Assembly (NCBI GenBank): GCA_003260075.1
Contig: QLIY01000366.1
Span: 1 to 64,000, forward strand
Source: Phallusia mammillata
Taxonomy: Eukaryota > Chordata > Ascidiacea > Phlebobranchia > Ascidiidae
Direction of reading: 5' to 3'
Length of the DNA: 64,000 bases
The notes beneath the pieces were generated by a model that was given only the letters and a program-made list of their open reading frames with translations, did no database searches and was not told the DNA's origin. A program made the position numbers and the translations under genes. This document shows positions 21,218 through 33,427 of the stretch, piece by piece. Each line of letters starts with the position of its first letter. Position 1 is the stretch's first letter.

Positions 21218-22225
21218 TCACTGAACGTTAACACAATTTTGCCAAACACGCCAAAGTAAATATGCAAGAAAAATTGTAACGAAAAACACAACAATAGCAA
21301 CAAATGCGCCAACTACAACAAAATACAAAACCGATTTAGTTTCGCCGAGAACAGGTTTTTCAGTAACAGTTAACCACGCACCCCCCCCCCCCAATGCGCC
21401 AACTACAACAAAATACAAAACCGATTTAGTTTCGCCGAGACCAGGTTTTTCAGTAACAGTTAACCACGCACTAAGATGTGAGATTCCAATAGCATTGCTA
21501 ACCAGACAAGTGTAAATTCCAGAATCATCTAAAGTCACATTCTTCAACACATAGCTTTGCCAATCAGCTCCAACAGGACTTGCCTTTAGTGAAGTGATTG
21601 CTTTCACATATGGCGTATTCGTCTGTGGGTCAATTTTGCTACCGTTTACTTCAATGTGTTTTAACCACTCTACGTAAGCACCGGAAGGAGCAGTGAAAAC
21701 TCTAAATATAAATTCGACGTTTTCACCTACGCGTGCAGTTTCATTAATTGGCTCATGGAACTGAAGTATGGGTCTGTGTGTGGTTCGCTCTTCAACATAC
21801 AGATGTCCTGTAAAAGTAACTGAGCCAAACTGATTGCCCACAACGCAGCGGTAAGCACCTTCATCTGAAAGGACCACAGAACTTAGGATCAACATTTGGT
21901 TGTTGCGTCGAAATTTGTAACCACCAAATCTTATCGACTTGGTAACGAGATCTCCGTTCTTGTACCAGTCAACATGTAACGGTATGCTACCGTCTGCAAG
22001 ACACTTAAATTTTGCCCTGTCTCCTTCAGTGGTGATTAAAAATGTTTGCCTCATTTTCTCTACATTTGTCCAAATCGGAGGCACCCTGCCAATTATTGAT
22101 TTATTTTTTCCCGTTTCGACTGCAAAGGCTTCTTCGGCATTTGCTAACGGCAGCGACAATATATCAAGTGTACCGAAATTTTTTTGAAATGTTGCAACCA
22201 ACAACAAAACTGTAAAGCAGCGCAT
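21218..22225 (-). CDS. Kinase-less FGFR-like membrane protein, single exon
   Basis: The frame encodes 335 residues: signal peptide (about 1-18), two Ig domains, a transmembrane helix (about 300-325) and a tail of about ten residues, with no kinase domain. The first Ig (about 50-145) has cysteines 75 and 127 and the FGFR D2 hallmarks PPIWTNVEKM and RFGGYK. The second (about 150-258) has the D3 hallmarks HRPILQ, VEWLKH and IGISHLSAWLTV. These match true FGFRs better than FGFRL1. The first D3 cysteine is replaced by F174 (VEFIFRVF), leaving C240 unpaired. Residues 253-282 are an in-frame 30-residue duplication made by the 12-C run at 21381-21392; its GGGG is not credible and the real protein is probably about 305 residues. 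An acceptor-like ttctgcgcag lies 13 bases before the ATG (acaATG). It could be a decoy receptor or a retrocopy; no kinase exons were seen downstream. Confidence 0.85.
   Translation of the reverse strand: MRCFTVLLLVATFQKNFGTLDILSLPLANAEEAFAVETGKNKSIIGRVPPIWTNVEKMRQTFLITTEGDRAKFKCLADGSIPLHVDWYKNGDLVTKSIRFGGYKFRRNNQMLILSSVVLSDEGAYRCVVGNQFGSVTFTGHLYVEERTTHRPILQFHEPINETARVGENVEFIFRVFTAPSGAYVEWLKHIEVNGSKIDPQTNTPYVKAITSLKASPVGADWQSYVLKNVTLDDSGIYTCLVSNAIGISHLSAWLTVTEKPGLGETKSVLYFVVVGALGGGGAWLTVTEKPVLGETKSVLYFVVVGAFVAIVVFFVTIFLAYLLWRVWQNCVNVQ
21299..21470. repeat. Duplication around a 12-C run inside the FGFR-like frame
   Basis: Two copies of the segment starting aatgcgccaactacaacaaa lie on either side of 21381-21392 and differ by one base (gagaacagg/gagaccagg). 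The insertion is 90 bases, so it keeps the reading frame. Confidence 0.85.
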
Positions 22226-22453
22226 TGTTCTGAATCCTGCGCAGAAATCTAAATATATGCAGCAGTCCCAAAAAGCTTCCTACCACAAGTGAATCAGCAA
22301 GTTCAGACGTCGAGGCCAAACAGCAATCGTTATGAGATAAGTGTTGTTCGAATTTGAACCGCAAGATGTTGTAGCGGTAGATAAGATCGTACCACCGTAC
22401 CACCACTAACAGTAGTGGTATCTACAAACTGACATATTAATAAGTGTTACACA

Positions 22454-22632
22454 CAGTGGTGGAATTCAGCCGGCTCGCACCGGTTCTATAGAACCGTCTC
22501 ACGAAATTTTATGAGCTCAGCGAACGGTTAGCATTACTGGTTACAGTCAATAGACTTTTTGTAACTGAACCGGCTGAAAAATATGACTCTTGTGATAGAA
22601 TCGGCTAACAAAAAAATTTAATCCCACCTCTA
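22454..22632. mobile_element. Short hAT-like element (179 bp)
   Basis: Perfect 8-bp duplications gttacaca flank it (22446-22453, 22633-22640). The ends cagtggtggaattc and, on the other strand, tagaggtgggatt are imperfect inverted repeats. Confidence 0.8.
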
Positions 22633-22640
22633 GTTACACA

Positions 22641-24290
22641 GAACCTGTAACCACGTTCAAATACTTTCGAAGATCAATTAAATGCACAAATGAAGCAAAA
22701 TAGGGACACACAAATAAATCTTAAAAACAGGTTGCACGAAAACCACCAAGATGAATTTTATGCCTCAAATCCAAACTTAAATGTGTTTGTCAAAAACATG
22801 TGTGTACTGTGACCCGTTAATTTATTTAGTTAAATATTTGTTAGACTAATATTTGGTTTGTGCAAAATTTGGACTGATAGGTTTTTGGTCTGGCCAAGTA
22901 GACGTACGCGTGCTGCTTCTAAAGACTTTTATTTATGCTACGAACTGGTGGCCTATGACTGCCATTGATGCTTAACAAATGTGTGGTACCCGAACATGGT
23001 TTTACTGAGCAAAAGTTACTCATAACTGATTTAAAAAACAAACTTATTTTCTGTACACATTTTACACATTTGGTAAATCAACGCAACACCACGTCAAAGA
23101 TGCCAACCCATGCGGTGGGTCCCATCTAAGTCAGTAGAGATACACCCTAGCCCGAGATACACCCTGGAAAGTTCCAATTTTTTTGTATGGAAACAATTCT
23201 GTCGTTTAGTGCCAACGACCGGAAAAACTTTGAATTTGTTTTCACCAGGTGGGGCGCTCAACACAAATTACTTGACGAAACACGTGACCATACTGTGTTA
23301 AAGGTGTGATTTCGAAATTGTATTACATTTTGGTGATTAAATGATGCCAACATAATTAACACAAAACTAGTAACACATATACCAACAACAGTTTTGCGTA
23401 TTCTGTGCAGTAACTATCATACAATATGTTCAGTAACTGTGGCGGCGCAAATATCGCCACTTCAGTCACGTGGCCCTTCGCAGTGATGCATGGAAAACCT
23501 GTCTGATGGTTATAAACCGACGGGGGTCCGTGAAGGAATTTCGCCGGGACCATCGAGAGATTGAAGTACTTCTGCAAACCTATTTGACGTCTGGCTGTGC
23601 TATTGAATAGGTTTAAATCAAAGTAGAATTAAACATTACTAAAAAAAGGGTTTCAGTTGAACAGTGATGCCAAACCGTGTGGATTTGCGCTGCTGCAGTT
23701 GAATAAAGGCACAAAAACAAATGGCAAGTCTGTGCAGTGACAGCAGCTCTAAAACTATTTGTTTTTTTTAAGACAACGCACATTCGTCATAGATTAATGC
23801 CTCACAGATGTCAAAAAGTAAACAGCGATGGAATGTAACGCAAGTCCCAACATCGCCTGTTTAGCGGTGTGTGAATACATTTTAGAAACGCATTCCTGGC
23901 AAAGCGTTTAATTATAAGTTGACCAAGCTTGAGCACAATAAGCTGGCTAAAAGATACGATACCAGTGCCTCCGATAAACCCTAGACGAGGGGTTTACAAG
24001 TTGCGGCCGCGAACACCGCATTTAAACATATATACATATATTGGCGGCCGTGTATTTAATAAAACTATTTTACTAAACATTTGGCTTAAAAAAATTAGTC
24101 TGAATGGATTTTGTTGGAGTGGTAACATTAGAGTATATTACAGACCCAGAATCAATACGCGCCAGACTTTTTTTACGGCTATTGAGTTGAGTTTATTTTT
24201 TGCGTGCAAACGATTGAATAAACAGCCATAAACAACGAAACAATACAGATGGGGACGACATAAACAGTTAAGTCTTATTGCCAAATCGTT
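22641..24290. other. No gene recognised, one dispersed repeat
   Basis: Positions 23087-23165 are copy 2 of the repeat at 4972 (accacgtcaaagatgccaac, then catgcggtgggtc). The rest has only short chance frames. Confidence 0.5.
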
Positions 24291-24382
24291 TAACCAAATG
24301 CTTTGATAGCCAACCGGCACCCGAAGGCCTCCGCACCTTGGAAATATGAGGGGGTAGCTCTAACCACTTAGCCATCTTGGTG
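24290..24382 (-). mobile_element. tRNA-like sequence, possible SINE head
   Basis: On the minus strand gatggctaagtggttagagc fits an RNA polymerase III A box with a class II tRNA D arm, followed after a long variable part by a poor B box. It is too degenerate for a functional tRNA. Confidence 0.35.
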
Positions 24383-24726
24383 ACAAATTAAATCAGACAT
24401 AATTTAAAAGTAATTCAGACCAGCAACAAAGTAAAGTAATTGTAGATGGAAAGTTGAAATCAAACCCTTTCCAGCGGGTGTAACTTCCTGGTTTGCGACA
24501 CAATTCACGATGTTGTTATGAAGTAAAATAAATGCACTTTTTTCTCTTTGTTGTATAGTTTCCAATCTACCAAAACGTACCCAGTGGATTTCGTCCAAAC
24601 CCTTTAATAATCACAGAATACCAACTAGGTTTTTAGGGTTTTGTGACCGTGTGCCTCGTGCAATGAAGAGCAACCCCACACCAACCACGCTTTATGCAGA
24701 GAGAGGTATGCAAAAAGTCTTGTTGG

Positions 24727-27700
24727 TCACTTTAAAAGTGATTCAATATCTGGGGAACAAATTAATTTGTGATCCACGCCTCCTAAAACGCTGACATGTC
24801 CTTTGATATCACTAGGACTGTCTTCAGGAGGCAGCTTAACAGATATCAGTTCCTACAAGGAATATATGAATGTGATTACTTCAGTTTCATAAACACACAA
24901 GAAAAGAAAGCAGGAAAAAATGTAAAAATACATTTAAGCGTTGCAGATATTATAATCATAGCAGCCACTGGACATTATGTAATATTAGGTTGGTGGTGCA
25001 AACTTATACACACACAAAAAATGTAAAATTATGATTATAGGAGTAAAGGTCTTTTATTAAAGGAAACATAATTTCATATAAAAAAGAGTTTACCTCTGAA
25101 AAGCAAGAAGACACTCCAGTTTTAAGGTTGAGGACAACATTTCCCAATATGAGTCGACATTTTCCTGACTTTAAAACCTGAATTTTTCCAATTTTGCCCT
25201 CTGATAAACTTGCAAGGTTACATTTCTCCTCTTCTTTATTCTGAAAGTATTGGTTTAAAATGAGTAAAGCACAATAAACTCAGCTTATTCCAAATTTTAA
25301 TCAGTTTGTCTTTGAGATATTATAGAACAGACATTTGTTTTATTATCATCTTTCTTCTGAGTCCCAGGTTCCTGTTTAACATGAATTTTTTCATCTTCTC
25401 TAGATGGAACAATTCCAGGCAAAACATCAGGAAGTTGAAATACAACAAGTTTGTCATTTTGATATCCATCTCTATAGCATATTAATTAATATTATTAAAA
25501 ATATATTTAAAACGCCATACACCAGGCGCAATAAAGGCGCCATATCGAATCTGCCGGTCACCAAGCATTCACCATTATATGGCATGGCATAGGCTAAAAA
25601 AAATCTAGTCTGCAGTGGAATTTTTTAAACGTATGCAGATAGTTTACTACATACGACAGACTAACACAAGAAAAATGTTACTTTTTTCAGACATTCCAAA
25701 ATACTGCAGGTACCAGTGGCAGAAGTGCTAATAAAGTTGGTCATTACAATAGTGGCCATAAATGCATGTTAAAACTGTGAAAAACACATCAAGTAGTGTG
25801 GTATTACTACCCTATACAACACAATAGATTTGATCATACCTGAATATGGATGCACAATATGAAGGATGTTTCATGTCTCCCATTATTCCTGCATAAAAAC
25901 AACACATTTTTGGTTCTCATTTAATAAAACAATCACACAACTTTCGATGACTTAAAAACAAATAGATAAGCCTATCCAACACACAGTAAAATTGGATTTA
26001 TTGTAAATGACTACGTCTCAATCAATAAATGGCTTGGAGAATATTTTTCAAGACAAGACAGCTGAGTGGCTAGTGCTGTCACCTTGTGTTGACACGGTTG
26101 TGTGTTCTAATCTATGTATTGTAGTTTTTAGGAAACAGGTAATTTTAGGCAACATTGCTGCAAACCACAGGAACCTCATAGGTCAAGGGTGCACAACCTG
26201 CGGAGGGTGAGACGAGTTTGTCGATCATGAACATGTTTATTAAAATATATGTACTCGCGACCCCGACATAAAAAACAATTTTTGGCTACTTAATTTGATT
26301 TTCAAACTGCTTGAAAGATATTTGTGTGACTGAAAATAATATAAGCAGCCTTACACGTCAGACTTTTTGTACGGATATTGTGTGCAAATAGTGCGAAAAA
26401 AACAGGTACCAAAAGCGTCCCAACAAAGATTATAATGTCATTAACAGTTAACACTGATCGCCAGGCTGTTCAAATCTGTGCATCAAGATAGTCCGGGCGT
26501 TTTAGGTACAATAAAATGGTATTTCTATATGATATAAACCTATTTCTCTATTTCAGCAATTTTGGACAGATAAAAGCAGGCAATTGAAGGCCTTTACGGA
26601 AATACAGAACTGCAATGCAGCTGTTGTGGCGAACATGTTGTGCACCCATGTCATAGGTTGAACCAAAATGATCCAACAAACTACATTACAGGATGCATTG
26701 GACAAAAGATAAAAACAAAACAAACAAGCAGTAACAGCAAAGAAAAAACTCTTTAAAAAATACCTGGTTCAGTTTTAACTTTTGTGAAGTTTTGTGTTTG
26801 TGCCTCTTGCATTGGCAAAGTTGTTGGTTTTAACTTTTCGTCATTTTGTAAATCAGCAATCAACTAAAAACATTTAAACATTACATGCATAAGGGAGTGA
26901 TTTCATCACTATTAACCTTTAAACCAGTGGTTCTCAATCTTATACGGTTCGTGTACCACCTGGCAACTTTTTTCTATCGCTGTGTACCACCCTGTTTGAA
27001 TAGATAGACAAAAATAGGCCCCTTTTCTCGCCCTGACTAGCATGTTGAGCAATTTTATTCAAAAAACTGAGCAAAACAAGAGTTTCGCCCAAACAAGGGC
27101 TGATCAGTGGGGTCAGTTGTGTTGTAATTTTACATCGGACTTAAATTAGGTATCACAGAAAGCTACTCGCGTACCAACTGAAAAGTTCCGGCGTACCACT
27201 AGTGATACAACAAGTACCACAGTTTGAGAAACACTGCTTTAAAATAACAAATTTTACATTTTATAAAATTATTTTACAAATTTAAGAGGCCAGGTTATAT
27301 TAGAGAATATTCGTTACAAATAATTACCGACATATTGCCTTCCTCTAATCTTTTCATTACTTCCTCAGACTCAGCTTTTTCCATTGCTGGATCAAAACTA
27401 TAATAATTGAAATGACACAAAAGTGTGGTGAAAGCACACTAGCTTATTTTAACAAACACAGCAGTGGCTGTTACTTTTTTAGTATACAAAGTTTAAACAT
27501 ATTATTGTTTAGCAACAATTTTGCTATGTGTTATTTTACCAAGAAAACTCAACCCAACTCAGCATTATTTACATCATTCAAAAAAAGACTTTGGTGTATG
27601 AAAATAATATTTTTGACATCATAACAACCGATTTATCTTGCCCAAATGATGTGTGTTGGCCTTTTACCTGTGACACTACAGTGCATGAATTGTCTTGTAA

Positions 27701-28982
27701 TTTTCTTCACCAAGTAATACATACCAACTTGAATGAAAAAGCACACCTATATTTATTTGTCATATTCATTACTAACATAATAAAGCAGTATTTAAAAAAC
27801 AGCCTTTTGGGCATATGATGGAACAAGACTCTTACCTTTCCTTTTTTATTGTTGGTTTTTGCATTTGATTTTATGCTGGCTCACTATGACTTTGTGCATC
27901 TCGGCCTTTTCTATTTGCTTCACCTGCCGGGCCAGCTTCAAAAATTGAGTGTGATTGGATTATCTGTCAACAAAACAGCTCATTTGCAGTACACAACAGT
28001 AGAAAGATGTGCACAGACAATCACTCTGCTAACCACAAAAAATTGGAAAAGTTGTGACAATAAAACCAGTCCTGAACATAGTCGAGTATTTGTGCTATAT
28101 TTCCATGATTAAGCTCTCTGCGCATGAATTACTGATACTCTATCGCTGAAAGGCAACAGTAATTTATGTTTTATTTTGTTTATTAATTGATACAAATTGT
28201 TTTTATTTCACTGGCCAAAATTTTATCCAATTTTATTTAATTTTTTGATACATTACCATTGGATTGATGTACTATTAAAATAGTTGGGTCCCCTAGTTTA
28301 GCAAATACCTCTTTGTTTCTAAACCCTCTTCCCCTTCCTCTTTGTCTGGGAGTGTTTGACCTTCCTGGCCTTTGTTGTCGTCCATCTGTTGCCAGTTTTA
28401 CTTCTTGTTTTACTCTGCCAATCAAGTTGATTAAATCCCACATTGTTATGCATGACAAAGAGCAAATTTGTGGTTAAGATATTTTTAACTATTCTGGTTC
28501 GTAGAGTAGGCAAGATGTGAAAGTTTTTTCATAAGATTATTTCAAAGCAACATTTGCTGGTTGTAAACCGGTAGTTACTGGACTATGCTTTAGCGAAATT
28601 ATACTTTTGTGGACTTTTGCAAGCGCTGAAAGTTAGAGCTATTCGTGTTTGTAATAAAAATAGTTCAAAAATTTGGTTGAATTTATGCTTATTGGGGTTT
28701 GTACTCTCACATTTCACACACCTTGCAGTATTCCAAGCGGTATACCATGCGGTAACATATGGTATTTAGTCCCACCAGTTGTAAACAGTACGGATGTACT
28801 GAATCAGCTAAACTTCAGTTCGGCTGAAACCGAATATTCAGCAGTTTTGCCGAATACATTATGACATCACAAGAAGTTTTGTGCTACACATTTGACATAA
28901 AAACACAATCTTAACCAGGCAAACAGTGCAGAATAAGTGTGTTTCATCCTAACTTTAGTTCTGTGGGGTTTAGCATTGCCTC

Positions 28983-29024
<42 letters not shown>

Positions 29025-31799
29025 ATGATTGCTAACCTGCCAATAAATTACTGAGTTTTGTCTACATTGGGATAAACGATATTGTTTCAATAATAATAAT
29101 AATTAAAACAATTTTTGTTGGATTTAGTTGAAAGATTGAGTGGTGCCTGAATAGCAAAAACAACATGTTACCTGTTTTAAATTTGTGTTTTAAAAAAACT
29201 CAGTTTCGGCTGAAGTGCAACAAAATTATTCGGCCAAAACCGAATCTTTGCACAAATGTCCGATTCGGCTGAATAAGTTGGGCAACTGAATATTCGGTAA
29301 ATCTCTAGTAAACACTCCTGTACTTGTAATTCATGTATATATATATGAGAATTGATAATGTCAAATTAACTATTTGTTACTTACTCCACTTTTGTCCGAT
29401 CTTTTCTAATGGGAATGTTGGGTGAAAATGTTTTCTGCAACCAATAAAAAAGTAAAATCCGATATTAAAAAAAAACTGAAACAGATAAAGTTTATTTGAA
29501 ATATTTAGGCTACACAGCACTTTTAAAATCACAACTGTGAATATTTAAATAGGTACAAATAAAACGCTGTTAAAATTCATGTCAAAATTTATAACAACTG
29601 GAAATGTAGCTACTATCCAGAAAAGTGTTTCTCAACCTTTTTTACTGTCAGAGCCAAAAGGTAGTTTTTTAACACATGAATTAAAAACATTATGTAACTA
29701 GAAAAGTGGCTTTCTGATATACTTCCATTTTATATATTCTATACGATATATATCAATTTACTATACTATACACAATTTTATCTACATATATATATGATTG
29801 TTTTTGCAAGCAAAAAAATTTCTGCGGATTCACGGTAAACCTATGCAGCAGTTATTTTTAGATTCTTAAGGACAAATTTATCACAAAGCATTAACTTAAC
29901 TTTAAATATTTTTGTCCGTATTCTTTTTGCATCATTATTGTCATATAATTACAAAAAATTGGTCAAAAAAGAACTGGACAAATACTTTGTAAACATAAAT
30001 TTTACTAAACACAAATTTTACTAGAAAGCCTTAACTGTTACATTATACACTACATGAAAAAAGTCATTTGCTACAAAGGTATACATAACAACTTGTTTTT
30101 CACTTAACTTTGTTTCGCAAAAACGACCGTTAAATGGCCTTTTGACACTGTTTTTAACAGCAGTCAACAATACCGTTTAGCCTAATTTATACATGAGTTA
30201 AGTACTAATTCTTGAATTGATTTGTCAAAAATAAAGAAGATACGTTATGACGAAAAATTCTTAACTGTGTTGTAATGCCTACAAGTTGACCTTCTGTGAC
30301 CCGTGGTTATGCGACGGCCAAGCTGACAACGAGAATTTAAAGACCATTTATCGCGGCGTTCGAAAAAGTCAAGTTATTTTCATATTTATGTTGATCAACG
30401 ATGTTTTGCCTGACATAAACGAAACCATTTATCGAGTTTAAATTAAGTCTTAGATGTAAAACCTTCACCAAAACTGAAAATGCACGTGATAACTCAATAA
30501 AACGACACAGCATTGCTGCACAAAAAAACACAGATGATTTCCATTCACCCAAACGACTGACTCGTAAAACGTCTGACCGGACGTCAAGCTGAGCACTCCC
30601 GCTCTGCGGCTTTAATCGTAAACCAGTGAATTCCTCCCTTGGGACTTATATATGACTGATAACGTACACATATTATGGGTTGTAAAGGTAACTGGCAAAA
30701 TTTTAAATACTAAACGAATACCCTGCTCAAACAATTGTTAAAATTTTTAAATGTTTCTGCACCATAGGGCTTGTATTTCTGGCCTAAAACTAAAACCGAA
30801 TATTTTGGGGTTTGAAGGGAGAAAAAATGGGTAAATCCGAAAAAAAGATACAAAATTCTTCAAAGAAACTTACATTGCACTAAACAACAAAGCATGAAAC
30901 TCCAAGATGCTGTACTTTAGTCAGTACAGCCGTTTTAAAAATTTTACGTTTTGGGGGCCTGTGGGTGAAACGCTGGGTCAATCGGGGTAAAACTTCAGGA
31001 GGATCAAATTTGGATTATTAATTAACATCTCTGAAAATTTAAATAAATTTAAAGCAGTTTTTCTTGACCAAACGCGTCTCACAAACCAGCATTAGACAAA
31101 AAAAAGAAAAAAAAATACGGACAAAAACAATATGAAATATTCATGGAAGGGGACCCAAAATTATTATTGGTAAAAGGTACATTATGTTGAATAATGATAA
31201 GATATGCTGCATTGTAAACTTTTACAAATAGTTAATTTTGAAACATCAGTTTTTCTGTATATATACTAGCTTCATATTATATAATAAATATACTGGTGAG
31301 GGTCGCAAAATAAATAGTTGGGAGCCGCAAGCAGCCCTGAGAGCTGTGGTTAAGAATCACTGATCCAGAACATCAATCTACTAACAATCCTCAAGTGATA
31401 AGTTTACCTTTTTAATCCCACCCAGAGTTAAATCTCTGGGACCTCTTAATGATGGCAGACGATTAGGTGTTGATTCTGATGGTGTTTTGGAAGCAGACTT
31501 TGATCGACCAGGCCGTGTTAGAAAAGCTTGATCTAAAGAAAAGTGCGGTAATATGTGCTCGTTTAATTTGCTATACAAAAGCTTATCAACAGCAAATATA
31601 CGCAGCACTATGCAATGTTATATAAAACCATAAAGGTTACGTTCTAAACTCTAAACTGAAAATACAGATAATTTAAAAAAAAAACTTACTGATCTTTACA
31701 GTAACTTTATGAGCATTTGTACTCACCAGAAGTTCCTGGTTCTTGTTTAATTACGGTCCCTGGTTCCTTTTTTATCGTAGGGGTTGGATTTTTGCTCAT
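24727..31799 (-). CDS. POLR3D: DNA-directed RNA polymerase III subunit RPC4
   Basis: RPC4 is a Pol III subunit that acts with RPC5 in termination and re-initiation in the nucleus. Eleven exons, all phases agreeing: 31799-31727, 31532-31408, 29434-29385, 28414-28309, 27963-27836, 27397-27328, 26863-26764, 25888-25840, 25471-25333, 25240-25094, 24852-24727; 370 codons plus stop (human about 398 residues). Conserved segments in order: MSKNPTPTIKKEPG, PSLRGPRDLTLGGIKKKTFS, an RGRGRG stretch, IIQSHSIFEAGPA, IKKES, VVFQLPDVLPG, SLSEGKIGKIQVLKSGKCRL and the C-terminal VLGGVDHKLICSPDIESLL. IKKE/VKQEP motifs are sumoylation-like. Exon 5 contains an in-frame TAA at 27873-27871, between conserved parts in the same frame: a null allele or a base error. 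Exon 9 uses a poor donor (AAT, GTCTGT). Exons 1 and 8 are the least certain. An ATTAAA lies near 24603. Confidence 0.95.
25550..25622 (-). mobile_element. Truncated SINE copy in a POLR3D intron
   Basis: The sequence gcggtcaccaagcattcacc, then aaaatctagtctgcagtgg matches the tail of the tRNA-derived SINE at 39150-39298. The tRNA head is missing. It lies between exons 8 and 9. Confidence 0.6.
26050..26130 (+). mobile_element. Degenerate tRNA-like sequence
   Basis: The stretch agctgagtggctagtgctgt resembles an A box of a class II tRNA, and ggttgtgtgttctaatc about 35 bases later resembles a B box. It is in a POLR3D intron and is a possible old SINE. Confidence 0.35.
26925..27236. mobile_element. 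Non-autonomous hAT-like element (312 bp) in a POLR3D intron
   Basis: The ends are cagtggttctcaatct and gtttgagaaacactg. Flanks are ctttaaac (26917-26924) and ctttaaaa (27237-27244), an 8-bp duplication with one change. It lies between exons 6 and 7. Confidence 0.8.
28789..29307. mobile_element. hAT-like MITE family A, copy 1
   Basis: The ends carry TTCGGC-rich inverted repeats (left tacggatgtactgaatcagc; right, on the other strand, tagagatttaccgaatattc). Target duplication gtaaacag/gtaaacac (28781-28788, 29308-29315). A 41-C run (28984-29024) interrupts it. It lies in the POLR3D intron between exons 3 and 4. Copies 2 and 3 are at 33874 and 32836. Confidence 0.85.
29623..31362. mobile_element. 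Large hAT-like element (1740 bp) in a POLR3D intron
   Basis: Perfect 8-bp duplications atccagaa flank it (29615-29622 and 31363-31370). The ends aagtgtttctcaacc and ggttaagaatcactg are imperfect inverted repeats. It fills most of the intron between exons 2 and 3 and stops about 37 bases from the exon 2 donor. I see no transposase frame, so it is non-autonomous or decayed. Confidence 0.8.
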
Positions 31800-32835
31800 G
31801 ATGATGGTTTAGTAGCTCGTGCAAAATTAAACCTTTACAGCATTGGTTCTCAAACTTTTTTGAGCGCGACCCAAATCTGAGCTTTACGAAGGTCTCACAA
31901 CCCAACCCTCAAACAACAACAAAAATGTATTTTGTTCTTTGTACGAATACTAACTCATCCTTAACGCTAACTGTTACATCTCCAAGTTCAGATTACTTTG
32001 TCCTATTATTACCCGTCCTATGACGTTACAATTGAAATGTGCGTAACAGTAAAATTAGAAGACTATTGTCGGTATGTTGTAATGATTGGTTTATTTTACT
32101 GTACAACGTGTTCGAGTGAGGCTGTAGGCTATGGATGTTGGCTATGGATATAGTTGGCTATGGATATACTGTAGCTGGCTGACATCAAAACTCTCAGAAA
32201 AACGCTTATGATGTAATAGATGAAGCAACATAAATGCTTATGATGCAGTAATTCAGTATAATGGAGAAATGAAATGAAAAAAGTTCGGGCAGAATTAAAT
32301 GACCATAGCGCGATCCATTTTTTCACCCTGCGCGACCCATGTGTCGCGACCCATAAACCATGCCGAGACGAAAATCGGTGTTTCCCCTTTAGGTGCTGTA
32401 CCTACATTGTCACATTTCTATGCTTGCTGAGAAAACTTGTTCCACTTTAATTTCTGACCTGAATTGTGGCGATTGCAAAGATAATTTGTCTATTTGTGCA
32501 AACTTTGCAATAGTTTACTAAAATAGCTCAAAGCTTGCGAGTAAGAACTGAATCCAACTGTTTTGACAAATCGATGAAGATGCGTTGTGATCTGGTGTTT
32601 ACTTGCTTTAACCGTATTTATCGTCCCGTGCTGTGATTGGACGCTGCTTTGTAAATATATATAAAACCGCACTAGTTGATTTTATTCCTCTTTCCTTTTT
32701 TGTATATGTCCATATATTTTATCAAGAAGTAATAAACAAACGAACCGACACCTGTGTGGAGTTTGCGCGGATCTGTCCTGACAAGCTCAGGAGACACTTT
32801 GGTACCTGTTTAATTGGTAGTGACGCGGTTATAAC
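31800..32835. other. Upstream region of POLR3D, no gene recognised
   Basis: A hAT-like left end (cattggttctcaaactt) at about 31840 has no clear partner, so it is probably a fragment. Otherwise only chance frames. Confidence 0.45.
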
Positions 32836-33282
32836 CAGAGAAGAACCGAATACTCGGTTTGCCGAATTTATTCGGCCGAATCGACCAATTTACAAAGATT
32901 CAGTTTCGGTCGATTAATTTGTTGTGTGGCGACCGAAACTGAATCTTTTACGAAAAGCGAAAAACGTTTCTTTTCAGCCTTGTAAGGCTTACTACACAAT
33001 TGTTCACCTATGCCATAACTTAAATCGCGTCAAGTATTACATATTTCAATGCATTATTGTTTTTCGAACTTCAGACAACAAACCAGAAATTCATTGACAG
33101 GTTGGCTATCATGCCTGAAGCAATGTTAAACCCCACAGAACTAAAATTATGACAAAACACAAGTATTCTGATCTGTTTGCCTGGTTGGAAAAGTTATGTT
33201 TTCATATCAGAATTTATTCGGCCAAACTGCCAAATATTCGGTTTCGGCCAAACCGAAAATTAGCCGATTTGGTACATCTCTA
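32836..33282 (-). mobile_element. hAT-like MITE family A, copy 3 (inverted)
   Basis: Perfect 8-bp target duplication gttataac (32828-32835 and 33283-33290). The right end, on the other strand, reads tagagatgtaccaaatcgg, the family terminal repeat. It shares the internal TTCGGC repeats with copies 1 and 2. Confidence 0.88.
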
Positions 33283-33427
33283 GTTATAACCTTGAAACTC
33301 ATTAGCGAACATTAACATAAACCACGCTCTCTCTCTCTCGATCAGTCAGCACCAGGAGCAGCTTGTGCTGCGGAGCTGCAGCAACCCCTAGATATTTTTA
33401 CCTAATATTCCTACCACAATATTACAG

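Noticed and set aside
27837..27924. An intron starting at GTGAAG (27923) to remove the POLR3D stop
   Set aside because: No acceptor after the TAA leaves the conserved IKKE segment in frame; the continuous exon with one stop fits phases better.
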